A stretch of 64,000 bases of DNA. Source: Rotaria socialis. Lineage: Eukaryota > Rotifera > Eurotatoria > Philodinida > Philodinidae. The translations under genes were made by a program, and so were the position numbers. Location of the stretch: NCBI GenBank assembly GCA_905331475.1, contig CAJNYU010000005.1:1-64000 (forward strand). The letters are read 5' to 3'. Position 1 is the first letter of the stretch; each line of letters begins with the position of its first letter. This document shows, piece after piece, positions 48,648 through 59,767 of this stretch. The notes under the pieces are model-generated. The model worked only from the letters and a program-made list of their open reading frames with translations. It ran no database searches and was not told the DNA's origin.

Positions 48648-48796
48648 ATTTTAATCAGTTATAATCCTGAAGAATTGTCCTTCGAACTAAAATATGGTTG
48701 ATAGTTTTGGAAGATATTATAATAAATCATGTGCAATTGCTTCCGTTATAAATTATTTCAACTAAAATTTTTGGATTCAACGAATTCTAATGCCTA

Positions 48797-49145
48797 CCCT
48801 AGTCGAACTTTTTTATTCATGCGCTTGCCAAGACTTGAGCTCAAGATGTGTCCATAGTGCATGACTCTCTTGCTCAAGACTAAGCGTTTGAATGTTTGTA
48901 TGAGTTACAAAATAAATGGAACTATACATTTTTATTACAAGTTGAGTTTTTTGAAGGTAAAATTGAAAAAACTCTTTAATAACAGAAACGCTTAGATAAA
49001 AATTCAAGTGCATGAGCAAGAAGTTTAAGGACTTGAGCCCACCGAAAGGCCTCATGTCTTTCCTCAAGATGTGTCCATAGTTCTTGACTTTCTTGATCAA
49101 GAAAGTCAGGAATTGCATGCGCTTGCAAAAAAAATTCGACTAGGG
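48797..49145. mobile_element. mariner-like MITE with CCCTAGTCGAA ends
   Basis: Inverted ends CCCTAGTCGAAC...TTCGACTAGGG are flanked by TA on both sides (48795-48796 and 49146-49147). The interior contains inverted GCATGCGCTTGC-like and TCAAGATGTGTCCATAG segments (the latter as two direct copies, 48842 and 49063), plus TTGAGC/CTTGATC half-palindromes. 349 bp, no transposase; an ORF at 48813-49118 is a by-product. Confidence 0.8.
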
Positions 49146-49449
49146 TAGTATTATGTCTAGCACATATTTCTCACCCGACAGATATATTGAGTGAAAACAT
49201 TCTATCTAGTAACTCATGATGGTATGCATTTCACCATGTATGATACATATGATTATATCAAAATCTAGACTATGTACATGATAAACATTATATGAGTTGA
49301 CTAACGCTCATTTACGGTTCAACACTGTAGTGCTAATTAGAGGCTTACTAATCAAAATACATATACTCAAACCCCCTTTCGTTTTGCATATTAAACAAAC
49401 TTCATCCTCATAATCCCTATCTTAACGTCGCAAGTTTCCGCTTAATTTT
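49146..49449. other. Spacer, nothing recognised
   Basis: AT-rich spacer downstream of the oligoribonuclease gene. Confidence 0.3.
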
Positions 49450-50592
49450 TCATTTTCGAACGTAATATAAGTCAACATACTGTGGTTTTATGAGAAATAA
49501 TCGAAACTCTTTCATAAACGATATTGACCATACTATATCATCCATTGCTCGATGGTTGACTACACCTTGGCCATGTCTAGCCAAATTTCTCTTAATTTTT
49601 GTTTCAATCCAAGGTGCCCATCGTCTCATTACTGCTTGAAACGAACTGACATCAATAATTCGATAATGTAAGTAATCATGAACTTTTGGCATCTGAAGTT
49701 TTAAAACACTTTTATCGATATGAATCGAACTACCAGCTAGTGGACACATCTTCTCTGGGCAATGACGTTTGATCATCCTTAATAATTCATCTTCTACTTC
49801 TTCCTTTTTCAGCTTCGATTGAAGAACATCGGCAAATAAACCGTTGCCACCTTCAGTGATATCTGCAAATGTTTCCTGATGCCAATCACCAAGTCCTCGT
49901 AATACGGATTTATCAAAATGAATAACCCAGCTACCTTCGAAATATAAAATTAATAATCACAGTTACTTTAATAAACTTTATATTGTCTTTCTTTGTTCGC
50001 ATTTGAGAAACGAGTAACGTGCTTAAGAACCACCAAAAATCGAAATTATTCTAGCTTCTCAATCAACGAAAATGACTCAAAGAGAAATAGAAAACAATTT
50101 ACCTTTGTCTAAAATCTGGAAGTCTTTGTTAGTAATAATTACAGCACATTCTAAAATTTCCGGTTCTGCAATAGATGTCATTTCCAAATCAAGCCATACA
50201 ATATTCATTGACTTTTCTCTGTCTTCATCAGACAGAAAACTCGACGCATCTTCGGCCTGCACTTCACTGGCACCAAGTTGTTTCAATAAATTACACGTCT
50301 GATGATCTCCAGCATTAGTAGCTATTTGTAAAGGAGTGAGACCGTCGGAGCCTCGTCGAACATTTATATCTAATTTGAGTTTTGTGATTGCATGATAGAT
50401 CACTTCATGTAAGTTTCTTTCAACTAATTCATGCACTAGTGAATTTTTCGTATCATTGGTTACATTGCGCCATTTTTTTAGATTTATCAATCCGAAGTCT
50501 CGAGCAGCATCATCAAGACGTTTAATCATACTGTTTTGATTTTTTCTTCCAAGTTCAAGCAATTTTAATAATGCTCTATTAACTTGATCCAT
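49450..50592 (-). CDS. Ankyrin-oligoribonuclease fusion (REXO2/Orn-type DEDDh 3'-5' exonuclease)
   Basis: Two exons on the reverse strand, 50592-50103 and 49934-49450, joined by a 168-bp GT-AG intron; 975 nt, 324 aa. Residues 130-324 are an oligoribonuclease: WLDLEMTS with D135 and E137, the GSSIHID strand with D237, RIIDVSS with D258, and NHRAMDD with H291 and D296, so all DEDDh residues are present. Orn/REXO2 degrade di- to pentaribonucleotides left by RNA decay, in cytosol or mitochondria. Residues 1-125 are an extra N-terminal region: helical 1-60, then an ankyrin-like repeat (DGLTPLQIATNAGDHQTCNLL, about 83-103) and an acidic linker. Human REXO2 instead begins with a mitochondrial presequence. 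The start codon at 50592 is the first ATG of the open frame. Confidence 0.88.
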
Positions 50593-51863
50593 GGATGTGT
50601 GGTGGATGATATATTTGGTTTGAAAGAAGTAACGAAATATAATAAAAAATAAATCTACCCGTTTGTTAATCTATGTCGGAAAGAAATAATAAAAAAATGT
50701 CGGTGAAAACGACTTTGTCTATTGGTTGTTGCATTTTATAGGTAAATAGCCGATAAACAAGCATGCGAACGAGTGTAAGAAACGCAAAAATAACACGCAG
50801 CGATGTTCTTGAGAATTAAAATAAAAAAAACAGCTTTCAAGCAGAGGATCGAAAAAAATTCACTGAAAGTTTCTTTTTCTCAGTGTCAATAATTTAATGT
50901 ATGAGAAATGAACATAAATTTCTTTTTTTGGTAAATAAATTTTCATGTAAGACAACAGATTGATTGAAATTAGTTCGTATTCTTAGATGGCATAAAATAT
51001 TTTCTCAAATCTTTTGACATTTTCTTTGAGAAGCAGTTATAAAATCTTCAGCTCAACGATTATTATCACATTTTGTTATAGGTGATTATAGACATGACCT
51101 TGTTTTGCTTGTGTTTCGTGTCTCTCAGAGACAAGCAGACAGTTAACAAACAATAACGACGTTATCACGTTTCTTCTTTTTATATAGCCATGTATAATAT
51201 AAACTTGTTCTAAAATTAATGTAAAACAAAATTGTCAGTTTAGTTAAAAAGCAAAAAGTATTTTCCACAATATTTACTGGCAAAACTATTAGTAGACTTT
51301 TGACAACGGTATGCGAAATGTATAGAATTTCATCATAGTATTGCTTCTATTTTTTAGCAATAAAAAATAAGGCGTAATTCATGATAATCTAATGAGGAAT
51401 ACATTCATTTGAAACTTTCACATTTTAAGTTGCGCTCGAATATATTCGACCCAATATTCTCATTGTTGATTATATATTATATAATCTGATAGAAAAGTAA
51501 AATATGCATGACTTGTATTTACATCATATCATCGTCTAATCAAAATGAATGAGTAACTTTTATCTTTTTAAAAAAGAAATCTTTCGAAATCCAGATAATC
51601 AGCCATTTGAATATCTTGGATAATTAAATGCTCTAAAAAGTATATAGAAAAATAAATAGTTTACCATAAGATTATATTTGATCACTATTATTTCGTGTTT
51701 AGTCGTGTTTGATCATGCGTCGGAAGGAACAATGACTGAAATGATGAAGATTTCAGTTTAATATTCTATATGAAAATAGATTGAATATTTATTTCGAGAA
51801 TGCAATAGGTCTAGCGCATTTTTAATCTGCAGTAAATTGAAAAGCAAGCGTTTTCATAGAGAC
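50593..51863. other. Intergenic, no supported gene
   Basis: AT-rich. It holds the promoter side of the oligoribonuclease gene. No repeat or ORF worth keeping. Confidence 0.35.
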
Positions 51864-52306
51864 CAGAGAACAAAAACGAATCGAGCCGAACCGAACTCGA
51901 AAAAGATATTGAAAAAATGAATAAATACAAGTCAATATAGAAAAAATCTAATTAGGTGAACTATCATGTATTTCTTGAAAATATAAGTTGCTGACAATGG
52001 TTAAAAGACCTGTGATCAGTTCTTTTACGGAATTAATTCAATCTGTATACGATATTTTTTGTCGTCTTACTTTATGTAATCTTGTTTTTTGCTATGTTCA
52101 ATGTGTCAATCATGTTCGTATGTGAATAAAAAATTAAAGAATAAATTTGATAATTATCGAATATATATTGCAATGTCAATACAGTCAAACCGAACCGAAC
52201 CCAAACCGGCTATTTAAAAATGTACTCGAACCGAACCGACTTTAAAAAGAGAAAGACAAACCGAACCGAACTCAAACCAGAAAAAGTCGGTTCGATTCGC
52301 TCTCTG
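51864..52306. mobile_element. hAT-like MITE with CCGAAC repeats
   Basis: Starts CAGAGAACAAAAACGAATCG and ends CGATTCGCTCTCTG, inverted relatives, flanked by a perfect 8-bp duplication ATAGAGAC (51856-51863 and 52307-52314). Subterminal regions carry repeated CCGAACCGAAC/ACCGAACTC units on one strand. 443 bp, no transposase. Confidence 0.87.
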
Positions 52307-52624
52307 ATAGAGACGGGCATTGTCAGCGAACATTCGCTATTGGTGTGCTGCATAAAACAAAGCTAGAGACACTTCCATGGGAATATTTCATTATACCTTT
52401 TGGATATGAACAGTTCACTTGTAAAGAAACTTTTTATTTATATAAAAAATATATTACATGCTATAAGTCAATTTCCAATCGACAGTTAATAATTATCGTC
52501 ACACTTCGTCAATACTCTCAATAGGCGAACATAGATTTCATAAGCATTCTTGTCGAGAATTAGCTCAAAAAATGTTAACATACATCTGAATCTCTACTGC
52601 TACATCCAAACCGTCTCTTAATAG

Positions 52625-52811
52625 TCAGTAAGCAATGTTATATGTCACACCAACAACTGTATCAAATAATTGTTCGAGAAAGTGTAGATTGACTCTAACC
52701 TGCTGAAGGACCACTTTCAAAGGCTGTATTGTTGATCAAATTTACTGATGGACTAGTGCTCGCTGATACAATGACATTGCCAACCGAGACGGACGCTCTA
52801 TCGATATCCAT
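52625..52811 (-). pseudogene. Possible short reverse-strand coding segment
   Basis: From a reverse ATG at 52811 the frame reads MDIDRASVSVGNVIVSASTS and on to ESGPSA, then stops within a few codons. Shifting frame by one gives VNLHFLEQLFDTVVGVTYN up to a stop at 52625. CAG/GTTAGA at the break could be a splice donor. Composition is protein-like, but I do not recognise it. Confidence 0.3.
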
Positions 52812-53846
52812 AGGGCGTGAACACAATTATATATTATATTTCAATATAAGAGTTCGCAAACTAGATTTAATAGAATAAATGTTTAAATAAATTTTCACTA
52901 TCAATTTTCGTATAATTATATCTTATTTATCATGAATCTAATGAACACAGAGAAAAAAGGGAAAACAAAACTAGCATATAAGAGCTCTCACTATTAGTAA
53001 AAAAATCACTTTAAAATAGATACGACAAAAATGCATAAAAGCATACACTTTTATATTCATATATTTAAATATGATAGTGAGAGATTTTGTCACACTTCGA
53101 TAACTGATTTCATCTGCGATGCCACTATACATCACAGATTCTTAGAATCAATTTACTAATTAAATGCTATTTTACATGAAATTTATCTAGAAAATAACAA
53201 TGAATAAGTGGTTGAAATTTATTTTGACGAAAGTCACATGTTCGAAATAAAGAATGGTGAATCGAAATTAGTCGAAAAGCTAATTTTTAAGAAAAATGAT
53301 TGTCTACAATAAAGATCTTCACTGCGATGATCTTTGTTTCTGTAAAATGATTATCTACCTATAGTACTATTCTTCTTATCAATCTAAATGCAAACAATAA
53401 AATTAATTCATGTTAAAATGATTTCTTCGATCAGCCTAAATTTGAAAGTATAGAGTTAATTACTTTAGAAATATAATTCGCACATTAAATTACTATTTGT
53501 ATAATTCTAAATAGAATAAAGTAGTTGTAATTTATATTAAAATAATAAATTACCTATACATATCTGTTCATGGACCTAAATATATGAAGAAAGAGTTAGT
53601 GTATATATAAATATTTTGCCTACGAAGCAAATAATTGTTCAGATCAATCTGACTATACAAAAATACAATTAATCCATTTTACAGTGATTGCTTAGACATA
53701 AATGAATTGTTCTGGTCAATCTATATATAAAGCTATATAACATTTTTGAAAAATACTACCACACTCACACCCAAGTTTATTTATATTCGGACTCGAATTA
53801 AGCAGCTAGTCCAAATTCCTCAACTCTTAACATATACACTAGTCGA
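52812..53846. other. Intergenic, no supported gene
   Basis: AT-rich, nothing recognised. CACTAGTCGA at 53837, directly before the next element, duplicates that element's first ten bases. Confidence 0.35.
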
Positions 53847-54775
53847 CACTAGTCGACGATCTTGACTTCGATCTGTCCAGATTCTTGTTTTCCTTGAATA
53901 TCAGACAAGATTCTTTGTAATCATAATATTCAGACAAGATTCTTCGAGGCAGGAAAGAAAGAAGATTCTTGTCTGTTATTCAAGAAAAACACAATCTTGT
54001 CTGATTGATCGGATAAATAAGAATCACGCAAGAATTACAAGATATTTCAAATTTCTTGAAATTCAGACAAGCTTCTTTTTTCTTTTCTTTTCAACATATC
54101 TTAAAGAAAAATATCACGTGATGTCTGTGTATATATAGTTATAAATATACAGAAATTTGAACATTATATATTTTTTTCTAGATGACGCGCTGACGAACTA
54201 TAACACATGTATTTTTTGAATAAATTCTTTTGTTCAATCGTTTTTCTTTTATTTTTTTTCTTCTTGATTTGTTTTACGCGATATGAATTTTTGTATGTTT
54301 CCTTGCACATATAATGTACTTTTTTTGTATTTTTTTTTAATTCGAAATTAAAATATAATAGGACCGAAAGGAGGCAACCGTATGGATGCCTAAATAAAAT
54401 TTATCTGTATTACAAGGATTTTCTCAAAATAGCAAGAATTGTAAGAAAACAAGAATCTTGCCAAAATGGCAAGAAACAAGAATCATGCCAGAAAAGCAAG
54501 AAACAAGAATCATGTAAGAATTGCAAGAACACAAGAATCAGGCAAGAATACAAGAACACAAGAATCTTGCCTGGCGGGACATTTCTTGCCTCGCCAGCCA
54601 AGATTGTGTCTACACGAATCTTGCCAGAAAGTCAAGATCTGTTTTTTCAGACAAGAATCTTGTACAGAAGGAATGGCAAAAGAATCTTGTACAGAAGGAA
54701 TGGCAAAAGAATCTTGTCTGATATTCAAGAAAAACAAGAACCTGGACAGATCGAAGTCAAGATCGTCGACTAGTG
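53847..54775. mobile_element. CAAGAATCTTG palindrome-array element, long copy
   Basis: Same inverted ends as the copy at 37913 (CACTAGTCGACGATCTTGAC...GTCAAGATCGTCGACTAGTG). The right 350 bases are almost identical to that copy, with one extra 27-base tandem unit near 54661-54715. About 420 middle bases, absent from the short copy, are AT-rich and include a T-tract. Many CAAGAATCTTG palindromes lie in both arms. No clear target duplication, no transposase; ORFs at 54410, 54466 and elsewhere are repeat by-products. Confidence 0.85.
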
Positions 54776-55153
54776 TAGCTATATCGAAGTGGATACGTCA
54801 GGGGTAATACACTAAAACGACTTCGATAGATATTATGATTTCCAAATCACGATACCCAGTGTAACGATATTATCACATGTATGATAAAAACTTTTCCGAT
54901 AAAAACATTTTGATATTCAACATGACAAAAAAAAATATTGTTCGTGTATTCGAATGTATGACATCTATAAAAAGCTACTGGTTGATTTTACGATGCTCTT
55001 TATTTGCACTTTTTGATTCTTCGCACACCTTGAAAAAGATAGAAACGTGTCTTCATATTACAACTAGTGACATAGGAAAAAAGAACGCAAATATAAGCAT
55101 TCGAATTATTAACAGTTTGATAGTCTGCTATTTCATTTAGTGTTTCGTCCAGA
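54776..55153. other. Upstream region of the SDR array
   Basis: AT-rich. An 87-codon ORF at 54877-55140 ends just before the first SDR start and is not supported. Confidence 0.35.
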
Positions 55154-56131
55154 ATGATATTGCTAACAATTTTGGCACTTCTATTACATTTACTCTATCG
55201 ACTCTATCGACATTTTTTTCCAACGCCAAACATCAATCCCAATGGTAAATACATTTTTATTTCTGGGTGTGACACGGGTTTCGGTCATGGATTAGCTATC
55301 AAACTCGATAAACAAGGTTTCAATGTTCTTGCTGGTGTATTTTCTCCTGATAACATCAGTTCTCTCCAAAAGGAACTTTCATCACGAGCTACTGTCTTTC
55401 GACTTGATATTACTAAACAAGATGATATTGATACTGCATTTGAATTAGTTAAAGAAAAAACGAACGCATTGCATGCTCTTGTAAACAATGCAGGAATCAG
55501 TAAAAGCGGTTTCATTGATTGGATAAGCATAGAATCTATGCGTGAAATAATGGATGTGAACTTTTTTGGACATGTCGCAATAACAAAAAAACTTTTACCT
55601 TTACTAATAGCAAAACGCGATTCTCGTGTTGTTAATATTTGTTCCGTTGCTGGTTTTCTTACTGTACCGATGAAATCAGCTTATTCAGCGTCAAAATATG
55701 CACTTGAATCATTTTCTGATTGTCTTCGTCGAGAAATGTTTCCGTGGAGTTTACGTGTTAGCATTGTAGAACCTGGACCAATGCGAACACCTATCATTGA
55801 AGGGCATGATGAATTTATGAATAAGTTTTGGAGTCATTTATCTGAAGATGTTCAAGCACGATGGGGAGAAGATTTTCTTAGGGTTCAAGCAAAAAATATA
55901 TCTGAAAATTTTCTCTATCGTCATGCTGAAGATCCGAATAAAGTAGTAGAAGCACTTGAACATGCAGTACTCAATTCTAAACCCGAAATTCGATATCGAC
56001 CTGGTTGGCAATCAAAATATTTCTTTTTACCATTATCAATGGCTCCAGTTTGGTTGGCAGATTTTATTGTAAATCGAGCGACTTATTCTCATGTTAAACC
56101 TGCTGGTGTAAGAAAAAAACATTTAGAATAG
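55154..56131 (+). CDS. SDR dehydrogenase 1 (RDH/17beta-HSD/BDH1-like), membrane-anchored
   Basis: 325 residues without introns. An N-terminal membrane segment (1-22) is followed by a classical short-chain dehydrogenase fold: cofactor loop SGCDTGFGHG (37-46), NNAG (111-114), catalytic S164, Y177 and K181. The GCDTGFG loop and the C-terminal RYRPGWQSKYFFLPLS motif are typical of the RDH16/HSD17B6/DHRS9/BDH1 branch (SDR9C). These enzymes oxidise retinols, steroids or hydroxybutyrate with NAD(H), usually at the endoplasmic reticulum; the substrate here is unknown. First of a same-strand tandem array. Residues 84-101 and the segment 32-63 share near-identical DNA with other array members. Confidence 0.93.
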   Translation: MILLTILALLLHLLYRLYRHFFPTPNINPNGKYIFISGCDTGFGHGLAIKLDKQGFNVLAGVFSPDNISSLQKELSSRATVFRLDITKQDDIDTAFELVKEKTNALHALVNNAGISKSGFIDWISIESMREIMDVNFFGHVAITKKLLPLLIAKRDSRVVNICSVAGFLTVPMKSAYSASKYALESFSDCLRREMFPWSLRVSIVEPGPMRTPIIEGHDEFMNKFWSHLSEDVQARWGEDFLRVQAKNISENFLYRHAEDPNKVVEALEHAVLNSKPEIRYRPGWQSKYFFLPLSMAPVWLADFIVNRATYSHVKPAGVRKKHLE

Positions 56132-56394
56132 AATTAAATGACGCTATCAATGACAAAGAAAAGCAAACCATTTTTAAGGAAAATAAATAAATTTAGTTTT
56201 CATCTAATATATATGTCAGTCTTGTTGTCTTTCTTCTTGATCTTTGTTTGAAAACGAAAAAAAACAGTATATAGACAAAAAAAAGATAACAAAAGAAGAA
56301 TAATTATTACCTGTTCGTAAGACAGGTACGTTTTACCATTTTTTATTTCAACAGTCAATCACGACTAAAGTTAGTTTTAACTAATAAATAGACT
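56132..56394. other. Spacer between SDR genes 1 and 2
   Basis: 263 bases, AT-rich; includes the 3' end of gene 1 and the promoter of gene 2. Each gene probably has its own promoter. Confidence 0.35.
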
Positions 56395-57369
56395 ATGCTA
56401 CTGATTATAAGTTTCATATTCATATTCTATATAATCTACATTCTATATCAACATTTCTATCCAACACCAAACATCAGTCCCAAAGATAAATACATTTTTA
56501 TTTCTGGGTGTGACACGGGTTTCGGTCATGGATTAGCTATCAAACTCGATAAACAAGGTTTCAATGTTCTTGCTGGTGTATTTGATTCTGACAACGTCAC
56601 TTCTCTTCGAGAGAAACTTACATCACGAGCTACTGTTTTTCGACTTGATATTACTAAACAAGAAGATATTGAAGCAGCTTTTGAATTAGTCACGCAGAAA
56701 ACCCAAGTTCTTCATGCGCTGGTGAACAACGCTGGTATTGTAACAAGTGGCTACATTGATTGGATTCAAGTGGATACTGTAAGACAACTTATGAATGTGA
56801 ACTTTTTTGGACATGTTACAATGACAAAAAGATTTTTGCCACTACTTATTGCTAAACGTGATTCACGTGTAGTCAATGTGAGTTCTATTTGTGGTTTTAT
56901 TAGTCTTCCAGGATCTGCAGCTTATTGTGCATCGAAATATGCACTTGAATCATTCTGTGATTGTCTTCGTCGTGAAATGAGACCATGGGGCTTACGCGTG
57001 AGCATTATCGAACCAGGTACCATGCAAACAGCAATGACTGAGCGGTTAGAACAATCGTTGAAAAATGTTTGGCTTCAATTGCCAAATGACACTCGAAAAC
57101 GATGGGGTGAACAATTTTTTGACAAATCATTTCAGTTAGTAATTAATAGTGCATTTATTCGATATTCTGAAGATCCAGAGAAAGTTATTCGAGTACTCGA
57201 ACATGCCGCCATCAGTACCACTCCTTACATTCGATATCGACCGGGTTGGCAATCTAGTTTATTCTTTTATCCATTATCTATTCTTCCTTGCTGGCTAGTG
57301 GATAAAATGTTTTCGCTTGGATTTAATGCTTGTCCTGATGGAGTCAAGCATCAATTGCTCAGTGAATAG
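56395..57369 (+). CDS. SDR dehydrogenase 2, membrane-anchored
   Basis: 324 residues, same architecture: hydrophobic 1-20, cofactor loop at 37-46, NNAG at 111-114, S164, Y177, K181. About 100 bases coding residues 32-63 are nearly identical to gene 1, whereas the substrate-side loop and C terminus are diverged, so substrate use may differ. The C terminus CPDGVKHQLLSE is distinct. Confidence 0.92.
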   Translation: MLLIISFIFIFYIIYILYQHFYPTPNISPKDKYIFISGCDTGFGHGLAIKLDKQGFNVLAGVFDSDNVTSLREKLTSRATVFRLDITKQEDIEAAFELVTQKTQVLHALVNNAGIVTSGYIDWIQVDTVRQLMNVNFFGHVTMTKRFLPLLIAKRDSRVVNVSSICGFISLPGSAAYCASKYALESFCDCLRREMRPWGLRVSIIEPGTMQTAMTERLEQSLKNVWLQLPNDTRKRWGEQFFDKSFQLVINSAFIRYSEDPEKVIRVLEHAAISTTPYIRYRPGWQSSLFFYPLSILPCWLVDKMFSLGFNACPDGVKHQLLSE

Positions 57370-58114
57370 TATGAACATGCCGATTTAAGTCCTATTAGAT
57401 CTTGTCGGTTAAATAAAAGCAAGCGAAGTTCAAAACAGAGCTAAAATTGATGCAATGTCGTAACTTTCCTTGCTCTTAATCTTTTTTTTTATATTCGCCA
57501 TAATTTTACTGAACAAATAAACAATAAGTGTGTAGTCAATTGAACAGCAGAGAAATAAAACCATCGCTTAAGACATGAATCCTTACGTATACCAAGAATG
57601 AATAGTTTTGGCTTGAAATTAAAAAGAAGAACGACTCTTAATAATTTAGATTAAAGCATCACAAAAAGGAAAACTGATCATTTCCGATATGATATTATCC
57701 ATGCAAGACAATAAATGAAGTTATACTTCTCTGAATGAAAATTATTCTTCCCGTGTTACATTTTAAAAAGAGAAGCATCGATCAGTGCGATTAACATGGA
57801 AAAATAAGCACAAAGGATAAAACATTATTCTCAACATTTAGTGCTTGTTATTTCAAATGAAAAGTTATTCTAATGAATCGAATTGTGTTTTCATCTTAAA
57901 CTTTCGATCACGTGTTCTTTCTCGTTTTTGCTCTTTACATTTGCTTGATTACATTTCAATACAACGAAACTTTTTTTTTATCCATGTATTTCCTTTTTGA
58001 TGCGATGTCACATGTTTTTTTTTCTTTTTCTTTCTTATCAGTACTACGCATACTCTTATGCGAAAAACACAACTTGAAAATTTTCTTTTTAATATTCCTA
58101 TAGTATAAATAGCC
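57370..58114. other. Spacer between SDR genes 2 and 3
   Basis: AT-rich with T-tracts near 57484 and 57970-58035. No gene. Confidence 0.35.
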
Positions 58115-59095
58115 ATGTGCCTCCTTATTGGTTTTATCGTCATTCTTTACGTCTCCTATCGTTTATATCAACATTTCTATCCAACACCAAACATCAGTCC
58201 CAATGGTAAATACATTTTAATATCGGGATGTGACACTGGGTTCGGTCATGGACTAGCTATTGAACTTGATAGGCAAGGTTTTAATGTTCTGGCTGGTGTA
58301 TTTTCTCCTGATAACATCAGTTCTCTCCAAAAGGAACTTTCATCGCGAGCTACTGTCTTTCGACTTGATATTACTAAACAAGATGATATTGATACTGCAT
58401 TTGAATTAGTCAAAGAAAAAACTCAAGTTCTTCATGGGCTTGTTAACAATGCAGGGATTGGTAAAGGCGGATATATCGATTGGGTAACATTAGAGCTCAT
58501 GCGCAAAATAATGGATGTGAATTTTTTCGGGCATGTAGCAATGACAAAAAAATTCTTACCATTGTTAATAGCAAAGCGTGATTCTCGAGTAGTTAACATT
58601 ACGTCAGTGATGGGTTTGATAACACCACTTGGTATGTCAGCGTATTGTGCTTCAAAACATGCTTTTGAATCATTTTCTGATTGTCTTCGACGAGAAATGT
58701 TACCGTGGGGTTTAAAAGTTTCTATTATTGAACCAGGATGGTTACGAACACCAATCATTGAAAATCAGGATCGTTACATACTAGATCTATGGAATGAATT
58801 ATCATCTGATGTTCGTAACAGATGGGGTGATGATTTTGTTAATGATATGGTTGAAAAATCAATTACAAAAAGTCCCTTTATTAATAATGCTGAAGATCCA
58901 ATGAAAGTGATACAAGCACTTCGACATGCTGTTATGAATTCTAAACCTTGTATACGATATCTACCAGATTGGCAAGCCAAACTTTTCTTTTATCCAGTTT
59001 CGATGCTTCCTTCTTGGTTGTTTGATATAATTGTCATGAAATTGACAAGTTCATCAATAGTTCCTGCCGGTATTAAGAATCAAATTTCAGATTAG
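58115..59095 (+). CDS. SDR dehydrogenase 3, membrane-anchored
   Basis: 326 residues. Membrane segment MCLLIGFIVILYVSYRLYQH at 1-20, cofactor loop at 37-46, NNAG at 111-114, S164, Y177, K181 (YCASKHAFESF). The first 340 bases are almost identical to gene 4 (61.99-63.01 kb), with two or three differences, and the two then diverge abruptly after NNAG. The rest is as diverged as among the other array members. Confidence 0.93.
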   Translation: MCLLIGFIVILYVSYRLYQHFYPTPNISPNGKYILISGCDTGFGHGLAIELDRQGFNVLAGVFSPDNISSLQKELSSRATVFRLDITKQDDIDTAFELVKEKTQVLHGLVNNAGIGKGGYIDWVTLELMRKIMDVNFFGHVAMTKKFLPLLIAKRDSRVVNITSVMGLITPLGMSAYCASKHAFESFSDCLRREMLPWGLKVSIIEPGWLRTPIIENQDRYILDLWNELSSDVRNRWGDDFVNDMVEKSITKSPFINNAEDPMKVIQALRHAVMNSKPCIRYLPDWQAKLFFYPVSMLPSWLFDIIVMKLTSSSIVPAGIKNQISD

Positions 59096-59767
59096 CTGAA
59101 TAAAATTCATTGTTTTAATTCTTAATTTTGCATGTCTTTATCTTTCAATACTATTTTGCTATTCTATTTTACTTATTTATTAAGGTTAAATTTTTTCTGC
59201 CTGTAACAATGATTGATAATCGCCAGTAAAAATGCTCCTTTTGAATACGATGGTATTCAAAATTTATTACTTTCGTTCAATGTGCTTCATTTAATCATCA
59301 TCACTTGCTTATTTGTCTCATCCACAACAATAGTTCGTTTTATTTATTTTCCAAAATCAGAGTGATCTAAGTCAAGAACGAATATACACGTACTGAAGCC
59401 TAAAAGATATAATCCACAAGAAATAAGTTAGAAATTAAATAATTCTTTTATGTTATCTTGCATCTCTCTTGTTTTCTTAAAGAGAAATCTCCCAAGAAAA
59501 GCAGTAGCTTAAATTCGTTTAGCTACATGTACAAAACCAATTGCTGCAATTTAACTGAAGGCATATAAACAATAAAATATTATTTTCTAACTTATAATAG
59601 AATAAAGTAGATGCCAATCATTAATATGATTACACTTAAAGAAACGTTTTGAGAAAATACTTTGAACTGTGGTTAATTTTTTAAGTTATCGTTGCTTCAA
59701 AGCATCTTATAACTTTCATGATTTCTAAGTAAACAGTCCTAACAAAAAAAAATCTTTTATAATTATC
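59096..59767. other. Spacer before the SDR pseudogene
   Basis: AT-rich. The 5' half expected for the following pseudogene is not recognisable here. Confidence 0.35.

Noticed and set aside
53847..54775. Palindrome array as a CRISPR-like repeat-spacer array
   Set aside because: Units are 11-bp imperfect palindromes at irregular spacing, bounded by inverted ends, in a eukaryotic context; there are no constant spacer lengths or cas genes.
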